DNA of 64,000 nucleotides from Grammothele lineata. Its lineage: Eukaryota; Basidiomycota; Agaricomycetes; Polyporales; Polyporaceae. Made by a program: the position numbers and the translations under genes. Position 1 is the first letter of the stretch, and each line of letters begins with the position of its first letter. The stretch covers positions 85,726-149,725 of the forward strand of contig NDFF03000108.1 in NCBI GenBank assembly GCA_002150815.3, written 5' to 3'. Positions 9,780 through 19,595 of the stretch are shown in pieces. Under the pieces are notes generated by a model, which was not told the origin of the DNA, made no database searches, and saw only the letters and a program-made list of their open reading frames with translations.

Positions 9780-10538
9780 ATGAGCCCCCCACTGTACTCC
9801 GTTCACCTGCGTACGCGCGCCACCGAAGACGGCAATACATTTGTCCGACCATCCTGGATGTCCCGGGCTGCTGCCTTGTAAGTGTGTATGAAGTTGGAAC
9901 CATTGCGAGTGGGAATTGACCAACGCAGCGAGCTCGCCTATAACATGGACCGGAAGGACTGTGTCAGCGGCCACTACGCCCTCGCCGCCATTCCATGGCA
10001 GCAGGTGGAATGGGCGGACTATGAATCCAGGCGCCGGCCCGCGTCGCCCCCTTGGGACAGTTCCCGCTGGGCAGGCAACGAGAACGACGATATGCTCGTC
10101 ATTGACCGCAAGCCTGTTTACGTCCTACTCTCCGGTCTCGTCCGCGCCACGTCAATTTCTGCAACATCCTTGGAGCTGGAGTTACAGCTGATGCGGGAAT
10201 CTGACCGTGTAGCATATGCGACATTCAACGATACGTCCGGAGGTAAGCTGGCGGCCAGGCTCATGTCATACTCTAATTCTGACGGCTCTGTATCAGACGG
10301 CCAAACCGCGCATGTGACAGCCATTCACAACTTCGACGACACTCGGCTGGTAAGCAGGTTCCACACCAGCTACGTCCCTCCGGGAACACCGCCGTTTGCT
10401 GCGCAACGCATGGAGTTCAGGGATGTCCATCGCGACGACGCCGTCACCGTAATCTGCTTGGCTGCCAGGTCCCTCGCGGGCCACGTAACTTTTATCATGC
10501 TTCACGTCAACGTTATCGCAAAAGCCCCTACCACGTGA
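9780..10538 (+). CDS. P5: small paralogous protein of the cluster, unknown function
   Basis: Three exons (9780-9877, 9929-10242, 10297-10538) give 217 residues. It starts MSPPLYSVHLRT, matching P10's MGPPLYSIRLGL; both first exons are 98 nt. Segment one is VYVLLSGLVR with LELELQLMRESDRV after it (about 92-125). Segment two is HRDDAVTVICLAAR, then FIMLHVNVIA. The third intron of P10 is missing: at the same place P5 has gtaagcag read through as coding (V-S-R), as if an intron had shrunk to its two ends. The 54-bp intron 10243-10296 is a multiple of three and has no stop, so retention would keep the frame. Confidence 0.7.
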
Positions 10539-10718
10539 ATCATGTTTAATGTATTCGGACGTAGAACTGTGCTGGCGTCTGGTATAGCAAAAGACATAAT
10601 GTTCTGAACGCTCGTGATTGGACTTCGCCCGACGGCCGCTGCGCTGTTCAAAGTGAGCCTCGTGCTCGAGTGGAATGCACACAGGGTGGAGAACGGTGCA
10701 TTCGCCGCAGTAGACGCG

Positions 10719-11172
10719 ATGGCGCTCTCGACGGTCGACTTCGACCTGAACCGATTCGTGTCGATCATCCAGCGCGCACCGTCGAATCCATTAGGAGTGA
10801 TCACCAGGGACGCCAGCGACGGCACGCTGCAGAGCCTGTACGCGCGGCAGAGGCGTTCGGCCATCGGGCCACGGAACTGCCGAGTCGGTCACGCGCACGT
10901 ATTACAAGCGCTGGTCTTGCAATCGTGGACGATCCCGCTACGCGCGGCCCGCGCGCACAGACAATTCCATATTCACCATCCCCGTCAGCTACTTCTTTCG
11001 CGTTAGAAACCCTTACGAAGTACACGCGGGCCTGGACCAGGCAAAACCGGTACCGGGAGCAGGAACTGCGATGGTTCGAGTACAATGGGAAACAGTCATA
11101 TTGGAGTCACGCCTATTCAACACTAATCATACACTCGACCGTGACGTTATCAGAATCCAACGGGTACGCTAG
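10719..11172 (+). pseudogene. P6: doubtful remnant, possibly a P-family member
   Basis: An open frame from an ATG at 10719 could be joined to a downstream exon near 10949-11172 ending in TAMVRVQWETVILESRLF and DRDVIRIQRVR. That ending has the beta-strand rhythm of other P members. The proposed donor is poor, segment one is not recognisable, and the 3' end overlaps P7's stop by 23 bp on the other strand. It may be a decayed copy or chance. Confidence 0.2.
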
Positions 11173-12410
11173 GCTCCTCTTCCTCTGCCATCGCCGAAGG
11201 GTTGAACGGGTTCTGCAGGATAACGTGGAGGGACTGCAGCTCGAACGATGCTCTGAACGCGGACCACCCCTTACGCGGGGAGGAGAAGTTCTTGCCCTTG
11301 ACTTTGGAAGGGGTCTTTAGCTGACTCTTACCGTCTTCGTCATCTTTAGGGGCGACCTTGTAGCGTATGAGCTGCACCTCAGCGACAACGATGTCGCCGA
11401 CCTTCACCTTCCTCGCACTCAAGAGAGGCGGTGTACCAGCGACGGGCTGGCGAAGGTCGTACACTTTATTGAATTTCTGCACCTGGGTGACTCGTTGGCC
11501 AACGTCTCGTACGTGTTTCATGTAACAAACTTACATTCTCCTCCGCGTCTGAGTCGTCCGACCAGGCAGACATGTAGCGGTTGGCGTAAACAACGTCGGT
11601 GGACGGCGCTGGCAAGGCAAATATGAGCTATGAACATTGAAAATAACTCGTAAACTTACCTTCTCTAAGTGGGTTCTTCGCTAACAGACCGCGGGCGGCT
11701 TCCAGGTCGTACTCACGCAAGGGAGCTAACCCGACGTTGACCGGCGACACCGGCTGGTTGTTGCGAGAAACGAAGTAACAGCTACGGACCACGCCCGCGA
11801 TAAAGATCGTGATCGGTTTGTTCTCCAGGCACAAGCGGCGACTAGTGTCGCGTTCGGAGGACCAAACGCCCCAGTCCGCCTTGCTCGGGACGTGGGCAAC
11901 CCCGAACCGGGTCAGGAGGGGCTGACTCAAGCCGACGTACTTTTCTAGCCGGCTGAAGCGAAAGTCAGGGGTGAGGCCGACGCGTTAAGCGGAGTCTAAC
12001 TTACTCTACGGTAATCTGCGTCACCCAGTCCTCGACGACGATCTTCATCTTGTCGAGAGCTGGCGTCACCGTCACCGTCTCCTCGCCGCGAGTGTCAGAG
12101 GTGTGTGACGTCGTGGGCGAAGATGCTACGCCGTCCCTGGAACGGAAGCTAAGCATCCAATTCATTCACTCACACTGACGGGACTGACCCGTCTGTCTCC
12201 TCTGCCTGTGCGGGCGCAGAAGTCGACGGCGCCACGGTATCTGAAACCATCACCCTACGCGGAAGTATGTAAGGCAGGATGTGCGGATATAGCGCAGAAC
12301 ACGTGCCTTGCTTTCTTGGCGACAGGCTCCTTAGAGGCGTTGAAGAGCTCGTCCGTCTCGGCCCCGGGGTTAGTCAAGTCGTGCTTGTGGCTCCTCGTTC
12401 TGGCTGACAT
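11150..12410 (-). CDS. P7: longest member of the paralogous cluster, unknown function
   Basis: Six exons (12410-12307, 12254-12174, 12136-12005, 11952-11660, 11608-11535, 11482-11150) give 338 residues. The N-terminus (MSARTRSHKHDLTNPG) and the next 100 residues are Ser/Thr/Ala/Glu-rich and probably disordered. Segment one is PITIFIAGVVRSCYF, then VNVGLAPLREYDLEAARGLL. Segment two is VKVGDIVVAEVQLIRYKV, a basic loop, then WSAFRASFELQSLHVILQ. This looks like the ancestral full-length form, because both segments are complete and closest to the consensus. Intron 1 needs a GC donor (AAG/GCACGT), and intron 2 is only 37 bp. The gene runs divergently from P8, with a TATA box 46-51 nt upstream. Confidence 0.65.
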
Positions 12411-12455
12411 GGTCGACTTTCTCGTTTAGCACGTCCGTATCGTCGGCGAGAAGGG

Positions 12456-12461
12456 TTTATA
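12456..12461 (-). promoter_or_regulatory. TATA box of P7
   Basis: The minus strand reads TATAAA, with its first base 51 nt before the P7 ATG. Confidence 0.55.
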
Positions 12462-12728
12462 ACGCACAGTCGACTCGGTTTCCCGCCTATCCGGCTTGGA
12501 CCGACAGACACCACTGTTACATCACATCCGCGCGAATGACGGTGAGGCAACGAGATTCGCCCCTCCGTCTGGGCAATACTAACGCAAAAGATCAGCCCCA
12601 CATCGATATATTGAATATGCGACACAATACACGCCAGCCAGACCGCTCCGATCGGACGAGCTAATGACGTACAGAACGTGTCTCGCATCTTACCCAGCAG
12701 TGCGCAAAACATGCCCGCGCGAGTGCCC

Positions 12729-12734
12729 TATAAA
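12729..12734 (+). promoter_or_regulatory. TATA box of P8
   Basis: TATAAA begins 48 nt before the P8 ATG at 12777. Confidence 0.55.
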
Positions 12735-12776
12735 TCACACGTCCGCCACACACACGGTAGACGTAAACTAATCGAG

Positions 12777-13879
12777 ATGGCATTCGCTACTGGTACGTTG
12801 TTTGAGATTCAGCGGCGATCCAGCGGTCTAACTCCGACGCTGTTACAGGCAACGAACACGCTTTGGCCATTGAGTTGTGGCCCTCCGACGCGTGCCGGTT
12901 GTCTCAGGACAGAAACGTCTCTGTAGGTAACACGAAACCGGCTCGTATCGTCCCCCCTACGCAGGAGGAGGTATACGAGTGGCTCGGCGTGGAACGCCGT
13001 CCAGACATTCAGCGCGCACTGGTATTTGTACGCCCGAGCGTTGACGGTGCAGCCGATAGGCAACTACTCGTCCTTCGAGTCCAAGGCGTGGTTTCGGAAG
13101 TGAACCTCACCACAACGGGAGATTGGGACGGGTGAGTGATTTTTCGTGTCGTCGTGTAAATTCTAACCATTTGACTACATGTCAGGTTGAAGGAGAATGC
13201 TAAGAAGGCTGAGCAGCACCTGTCACTAGTCGGCGGGGGTTGCAAACCTGCGTTTGAACCACAGGAAGAAGCGTTACGCAACATCCGACAGTCCATTTTC
13301 GATCACCTGGGCGTCTCCATTGGCCCGAAACACGTTCGCTCCGGCACGATCAACCTGCGTAGGAGGGTGTTCACGAAGGCACGTATCGTTCCACACATTT
13401 CCACTCCTCTGACTAACCCATCTCTGCTCGTCAGATCCGACCGGCGGATAAATCCCCTCCTCCTTCCGTCTTGTCTCCTAGGGATTACGCCTATGGGACG
13501 CTGAAGGAGATGGAGGGTCAGTGGCGGATTACCGAACAACCAGTGACGTACGTGCAGACGTCGTCAGGAACGATTCGCAAGAGCTCCCCGGTCAGCATCA
13601 AGCGCGGGGACTTCGTCGACGTGTCGATCGCGGTGCGCGCGTTTTCGAGGCATTCTCGCACCGGTATTCGTTGGGACATCTACTTTGAGCCGATGAATGT
13701 GGTACGCGTCGCGACTGCCGATACAATCAAGGTGGGCTTTCTTGTCGTATTCGTGATTTGCCACTCAGTGAGCACCCATACAGACGGTGTTGACGCTTCC
13801 CAAGGCAGAAGCGAGCTCATCGTACGCTCAACCCTCAAACAGTCTGATGGATGACGGCTTCGCTGTGGAGAGTGATTAG
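12777..13879 (+). CDS. P8: paralogous protein of the cluster, unknown function
   Basis: Five exons (12777-12792, 12849-13131, 13186-13366, 13435-13731, 13784-13879) give about 290 residues. The first exon is only 16 nt (MAFAT plus one base). Segment one is LLVLRVQGVVSEVNL (about 87-101). A basic linker of about 110 residues replaces the usual helix. Segment two is IKRGDFVDVSIAVR, then IRWDIYFEPMNVVRV. The C-terminus is acidic and probably disordered. The donor after exon 3 (AGG/GTGTTC) is weak but the only one found that keeps the frame, so the middle of the model is the least sure part. It is divergent from P7. Confidence 0.6.
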
Positions 13880-14040
13880 AGGGGCATGTACGGGTATATC
13901 ACATGCTCTGTGTACGATAAACCGTCTCACGACGAGGCCTCCTATCACCGAGCGATCGGCCCTAGTGACTCGATTCCCCTCCAACGTGTCCGTACGTCGT
14001 GGGCGACCTTTAGTCCTCGAACCGTAAAGGTAGGCGTATT

Positions 14041-14046
14041 TATAAG
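14041..14046 (+). promoter_or_regulatory. TATA box of P9
   Basis: TATAAG inside tatttataag begins 42 nt before the P9 ATG at 14083. Confidence 0.5.
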
Positions 14047-14082
14047 CCTACTCCTTGCTCTCGTGTTCTCCGGCAACCAGCT

Positions 14083-14820
14083 ATGCAACCTAACACAGCT
14101 ATCCCACCGAGTGTCGTAGACGCGCCTGAATGGGTGCCCCCGAGCACGGTTGCGTACGTAAATGGTCTCCGTTCCGCTGCGGAATTTGACTGACTTCGCG
14201 TCGACAGCCGTATTTCCCGTCTCACCTCTCTGCAACGACCGTCAGTGGGTTTATACTCATTGGCTCGGCTGCCATTGCGTCAATACTCGTGGCTAGACGA
14301 CGGAGAGCAACAATCACTCGCTATACGTCACATGCTTTGCACGGTGAGGGCAACAGGAGTAGCGACATTGGTGTCCATGACGTCGATGGTCACCGCGAAT
14401 CCAACATACACGATCGAGTTAAATCTCCTGCGTGGCATCGATAATGACGCGTTGTCGGCGATTTATGCCACCTTGGCCCCTCACCGTACGTATCGAAGCT
14501 CTCGCTATCGACTCGGGTGTGTCACTCATAGTACGGCAGAACAACCACCAGATACATTATCTTTGAGCCGCATCGCGAACAATCGCCGTCATGTATGTAC
14601 TGCCTGCCGCTTGTGTTCATCCACTGACGTTGCTGGTACGCAGGCATTCGCTTCGGTTTACTATACTCCATACCGGATCGCTGCCGACAACCTTCGGCTT
14701 CCGTTCGCGTCCATCTCCGTCGGCGACATTGTTGCCGTGGACTCGTCGATCACACGAGACGCGCTGGGCCACATTCAGTTCGAATTGCGTCGTATTTTTG
14801 TCCTCCGAAGGGCCCCTTAG
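14083..14820 (+). CDS. P9: small paralogous protein of the cluster, unknown function
   Basis: Four exons (14083-14153, 14208-14485, 14540-14592, 14644-14820) give 192 residues. Segment one is CTVRATGVATLVSM, then IELNLLRGIDNDALSAIY. Segment two is ISVGDIVAVDSSITR, then IQFELRRIFVLRR. P2 on the opposite strand has the same exon 2 and 3 lengths (278, 53 nt), the same intron phases (2, 1, 0) and the same GDIVAVDS core, so they are copies of one gene. It starts 203 bp after P8 and ends 115 bp before P10, all read in the same direction. Confidence 0.75.
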
Positions 14821-14890
14821 GGATAGAGCCGTTAATTCTCCGCCCCTGTAAAACCTGTGGCTGAGAGGGTCGAATCGAGAATGCAGCACA

Positions 14891-14898
14891 TTTTAAAG
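14891..14898 (+). promoter_or_regulatory. TATA-like box of P10
   Basis: ttttaaag begins 45 nt before the P10 ATG (14936). It is a weaker match than the other boxes but has the same spacing. Confidence 0.35.
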
Positions 14899-14935
14899 CC
14901 TGCCACTGCGATGAGTATCCGATATTCGTGCTTCA

Positions 14936-15742
14936 ATGGGCCCCCCACTCTACTCCATACGCCTCGGCCTCCGTCCTGAGCCGACGGAGCCAGAAGGCAA
15001 CACACCCAATTGGCTTTCCCTAATTGAGAAGAGGTGTGGCATTCGCCAGTTCATAGCCACGCACCGACCTTGACGTTATTTCAGGAAGTTGACACAATTT
15101 ATGGGGATCCAAGACGAAGAGGAACATTTCTACGGTGTGACGATGTTACCGTGGTCGAAAACCACCTGGGATGACGGACCTGGGGAGTCCCTCCTCGTCA
15201 TTGATGACCAGCCGGTTACCGTCCGGCTCGCCGGTCTTGTCCGCCGGCACGAAATAGTCATCGATTCTTCGAGGCGTTTCCGCACTTCGTTCCTAGAGAT
15301 AGAACTCTTCCGCGCGCGCGATCGCGACGTGATTTCGGACGGTATCGGCACTGCCAGCGTCGAACGTGAGCTTTTTCACTTCCCATATCTCTTCTGCCTG
15401 CTGACACGCGTTCAAGGCGGCGATGGGGGCTCTGCATCGGTGACGTGCTTCAGTGCCTGCGGGGTAAACTCTCATGATGTCAGTGCCCAGTACTTTCGTT
15501 CGCCGTCGATACTGACGCCGACTTAGGGGTTCGATACTCACTACCTGCCTCCCGACGGGTCTGCCTCTGGCCGGATCGAGATGGCGTTCACCAATTTGGG
15601 TACTAATGACGTCGTGATTATCGATTGCTCCATCGTGCGCGGACCGCCGCCTCATGACACGCCTGCGTTCCAGATGATGCACATTCATGTACTGGCTAGA
15701 TACGCGGGTCGTGGTGACGTCCTGTCGGAGGAGATTGACTAG
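14936..15742 (+). CDS. P10: small paralogous protein of the cluster, unknown function
   Basis: Four exons (14936-15033, 15085-15365, 15417-15463, 15527-15742) give 213 residues. It starts MGPPLYSIRLGL. Segment one is LLVIDDQPVTVRLAGLVRR (about 64-82), followed by LEIELFRARDRDV. Segment two is GTNDVVIIDCSIVR, then FQMMHIHVLARY. The nearest relative is P5: the first exons are both 98 nt, and both have a GDG...V.. exon ahead of an F.T.Y.PP stretch. The C-terminus ends in an acidic tail. Function unknown. Confidence 0.7.
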
Positions 15743-15947
15743 GCTCTGGTGTCCAGTGTTTGATCTACCCTATTCTCTAATACTTAACTTACCCCCTATG
15801 ATATGTGAATGCTGCCGTTCTGTATCAACCGTCATGTCCGTGCAGCCTCATTCCACTTCGTCTGGCACGCCAATGTAACGTTGTGCGGTGGCTAATTCCC
15901 TACTCGAAAACTCACACTTCACGGGCAGCAAACTCGAAGACTCACCG

Positions 15948-16787
15948 ATGCGGCTTGTCAAGGTCGAAGATGAAATAGCTCTCGATACCCGCGCTGTGGG
16001 GTGGGACATGTGGATGAGTGAAGACGACGTGAGGTCCGTACTATGAGCCTTTTACATCGGATATTGTCGTTCACACAGTGCTAGGCGTGTTGGATCGTTC
16101 CTTTCATATCGGAGCCCCGCCACGTTTTCCTACAGCTTGGTTCACCTGCCCCCCAGTACAGGGTGGCTACACAGATCACCGACTCATGCAGCACTTGCGG
16201 CGGCTGACAACAAGACTGTGGCCCCGTTAAGCGTGTGGGTAATAGGATCCATGGTTGCTGTCACACTCCGTATGGAGGGTACTCGGCCGTTGGTGAGCAT
16301 CACGCTACGCCTTCTGCGAGACGTCGACTGCCATGCAGCAACAACGCTCCTGAACAGGGCGTGCTTTCCACTCGACACACCGCCCACGGGGCCCCTCATG
16401 AAAGATTTAAAGGAGGTACATGTGTCGTTATCGGGCCTGACCTCAAACACCGTATGTCGATCTTGCTGTGACGTTTAGACGTTCCTGATGAAGCATCAGC
16501 TCGACTTTACCGTGTATGATGGCACAATCCGGTTCAACGTAAAGGAGCGAAGGAACACTATGCCTTTCTCCCTCGTAGCGACTGGGGACGTTCTTCTGTG
16601 CGAATGCGCCCTTGTTCGTGATGGCTTCGCTTACGCTGGGTCAGATGCCTGGAGGGCTTCCTTAATAGCGTCGGCTGTTACTGTCCTATGCCGCGCGCCC
16701 AAGGGCAGGTACGACGGATGGAGAGAACGAGATAAGGTGGCGAACTGGAAACGTACGGAGAGGCGCACGGCTGTACATAACGAATGA
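15948..16787 (+). CDS. P11: small paralogous protein of the cluster, unknown function
   Basis: Three exons (15948-16033, 16136-16415, 16479-16787) give 224 residues. Segment one is LSVWVIGSMVAVTLRM, then VSITLRLLRDVDCHAATTLL. Segment two is LVATGDVLLCECALVR, followed by a strand and a basic, tryptophan-rich tail (YDGWRERDKVANWKR) not seen in other members. The first exon (MRLVKVEDEIALDTRAVGW) is the only in-frame ATG exon found upstream, with a somewhat weak donor (gtccgt). It is the last member of the cluster before the F-box gene. Confidence 0.6.
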
Positions 16788-17194
16788 CGGGTTTAAGAAA
16801 CAGTGGACTATGACGGAAAGAATCGGACCGGGCGCTGCAAGCGCCTCTCAAAAAACCAAGTTTTTTGTCGTAGTGAATATGAAGCACTGGGTGGCCGATT
16901 CGCTGACGTGGTGGTTGTGGTTCGCGTCCAGGGACAACCGACGGTGGCGACGGGCGCGGCAATCCACACGGTGCTCCCGTCGGCTAGACCGAGCCGACGG
17001 GCCGATCGCGGAGGACCATCGAAGGCCATCAATATTAGGTCACTCTCACGTGTCTCCCACAGCCACACAACTCCGCGGCAGGCAAACGCGCGAGGCGGGC
17101 CCGCGCTCCTTTCCTTCGTTCTGCTTTGTCCTGACCGAGTCCTCGACATCGTCGGAGATCCGCTGCTCCTAGCCGAAGGCGCCACAACCTCATC
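16788..17194. other. Intergenic region between P11 and the F-box gene
   Basis: Open frames on both strands overlap one another here (16803-17198 +, 16808-17371 -) and have no recognisable content. A small hairpin (caaaaaaccaagttttttg) lies near 16848-16866. Confidence 0.4.
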
Positions 17195-19202
17195 ATGAGC
17201 GGCGTTCAAGATAGAACCCTCCCGTTCCGAGTGCGTACCGCTTGCGCATGCAGCACAAAGCTGTTGTCGAGTCGACAATCCGAGTCGCAGTCGTTCCTCG
17301 ATCTCCCAAACGAAATAATAATCGAGGTTTTGCGGTTCGTGGACTCCACAGACATACTGAAATGTATGCAAGTAAGTCTACTAGGAAGGTTCCCTGAATA
17401 TTCTCAAAGACTATGAAGCTTATGCAAGGATCCCTCCCACTGCAGGTCTGCAAGAAGCTCAACACTGTCATATCCGCTACTCCCACACTCCTGTACCAGA
17501 TGGAACTTGATGTCGAAGGCTATAATGACGGACCTCCCGGGGAACTGTGCATTTCTGACCGACTACGTCTCCTCCGCGAGAGACGCTTACGATGGCTCAA
17601 GCTGGACTGGCAACACGTCTCGTTCCTGGACTCCAGATATGTCATCCCCATCACTCCGCTCCCCTATGAGATGCAAGGCGGCACGTTCTTCAATGTCACC
17701 GACAACGGCAAGATATGCATAAACGAGACACGTCTCCCTTCATCGACACATCCGGAACCGGAGTACCGGAGCTGGGTGCAGACGCATCCATTAGTCGACA
17801 TCACTACCGATCCTTCCCAGGACTTGTTGATATGTCTCGACCTGCATGGAGTGTGAGTTTGAGCATTCGATTTTGTGCGAATGATGTTGAGTGTCTGCGC
17901 AGGATACACGTCTGGGCTCTGTCGACTTACGAGGCGCATCCGCTGGCTAAAAACCCTATCCTTCGCTGCGAGGGTACCGTGGAGGTGTATATGACGGGAC
18001 TGTGTATCGCGCATGATCTCTTTGCGCTCATGGAGTGGTCCGATACCGTTTCTGTCACCGTATGGAACTGGAAAACGGGCACGCTCATCCTTGTAGGCGT
18101 TTTCTCACCCTCGAGCTTCCGCCAACTAATTCCATCTTTAGTCAGGCAACAGCGACGGCCTTCCCTATCTCGCGACCGGGCTCGCCTGGCTCTCACCCCG
18201 CGCTTTCATCCTCTCAGACGCCGACCGCAATGAGTTCGTTCTCTTCTCCCTCGCCCACGTCGACTGCGCCGCCGCCCGCCCTACACCTCTCGCTTTCGCC
18301 GACTTCCGTCCCGCCGCTCGCCTTAAACTGCCTCCCCTCCGCAACGATTGGCACGTCTCGTTCTTCCAGCTCGAGACGACCCCCCTTCTCGTAGGCCCGC
18401 CACCAGGAGCGCCGTTCGCGCCGGCGCCGGAGCATCACATTCTCGTGTTCACGCTCCAGTATGCGACCGCGGACCATTCCCGCCAATCGAAGGGTTACCA
18501 TGGTTTCGTGCACGCCGGCGCGCTCCTCTCTTATGCCACGTGCGAGCCCGGAAAGATCGTCCCCTGGGACGAATGGGGTACGAAACATACACGCTTTATG
18601 GACGTATTGGAGTCTAGGACAAAATACGCGCGGTACGTCTCCCATCTGCATCCGCGTGGGCAGATGCGGAGAGCGCTAATCTACCTCTCGCAACAGATTC
18701 GTCCATGGCCAGCGCGTCGTGCTAGGCCGCTTCGACCTCGCCTCACCCATGCCCTCTACCCGCCAGAAAATCATCCTGCTCGACTTCAATCCACATCCGC
18801 GGCGTCTCGCGGCCGCACGCGCCTCACCCCTCTCGCCCACCTTGTTCCACGGGGATGAGGACGATGGTCTCTCGGGGCCCTCCCCACCCCCTGTCGCGGA
18901 CGACGCCCCAAAGCGGAAGAGCAAGATGGAGGTGGTCCGCGCCCCGACGGTGATCGAGATGCAGGACGCGAGCGGGCAGTTCGCGACGGTGATACGCTCG
19001 GAGCTGCCGTACGTGCGCACGGAGGTGACGATCGACGGGTTTGGGAGACCGTCGGAGTTCATGTTGGATGGGGAGCGGCTGATACAGCTCAGTGTGAGTT
19101 GCCTCTCTCGCTTTTGGAGTCGGTGCACGAGTGCTGACGGGGGAACAGGTGACTCTTCTGGGGCAAGACTCGGAGGCCACCGCGAGAGTATACAGGTTTT
19201 AA
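17195..19202 (+). CDS. F-box protein
   Basis: Six exons (17195-17371, 17446-17852, 17903-18092, 18142-18632, 18697-19093, 19149-19202) give 571 residues. The F-box is FLDLPNEIIIEVLRFVD...ILKCMQ/VCKKLNTVI at about residues 34-70, split by the first intron. The rest has repeating hydrophobic strands and VWNWKTGTLIL, like the one-sided propeller halves of many basidiomycete F-box proteins, so the substrate-binding part is probably a beta-rich domain. F-box proteins link targets to SCF ubiquitin ligases through Skp1; the target cannot be told. All junctions are GT-AG and keep frame. Confidence 0.85.
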
Positions 19203-19595
19203 AGCGGTTCAAATTGACTTTTGTGGAGCAGAGTACAGAGGTCTGTCGAGAATGGTCAAGGCGTCTTTGGAGCCGGCAAAAAGCGCGGTAGTCGTAGGCT
19301 TTGAATCCGAATGGGAACCGTCCCTGATCTATCGATTTTGACGAGACTTCAGCTTGCAAAAGGGAGGTAAACCTCGCCACTAACACAACACATGACCGGT
19401 CGAAAATAGGATATGGGTTTCTCTACTGATGAGTCAGGAAGTATGCGATATTCCGAAGTAGCCTACGCTGCAGGCTGTGTATTTGGATTGTGTCAAGTAT
19501 TCCATTCGTCACCAAATCCGAACAGGTATACACCGCCCTTGTGCACAGTGACGCCCGCTGCAGTTGTCCTTTGCCCCTCATACCACCTCACTGCA
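19203..19595. other. Intergenic region upstream of the first HET gene
   Basis: The region is open in the HET frame from 19413, but the protein similarity to the second HET copy begins only after 19596. It is therefore probably promoter and 5' leader. Confidence 0.45.

Larger units (their letters stand above)
12411..12776. promoter_or_regulatory. Divergent promoter region of P7 and P8
   Basis: This 366-bp region separates the two start codons. A TATA element faces each gene at a similar distance from its ATG (12456-12461 for P7, 12729-12734 for P8). No open frame of note was seen. Confidence 0.5.

Noticed and set aside
16803..17371. Overlapping frames on both strands upstream of the F-box gene
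   Set aside because: No motif, no partner exons, and both strands open, as expected of GC-rich non-coding DNA.
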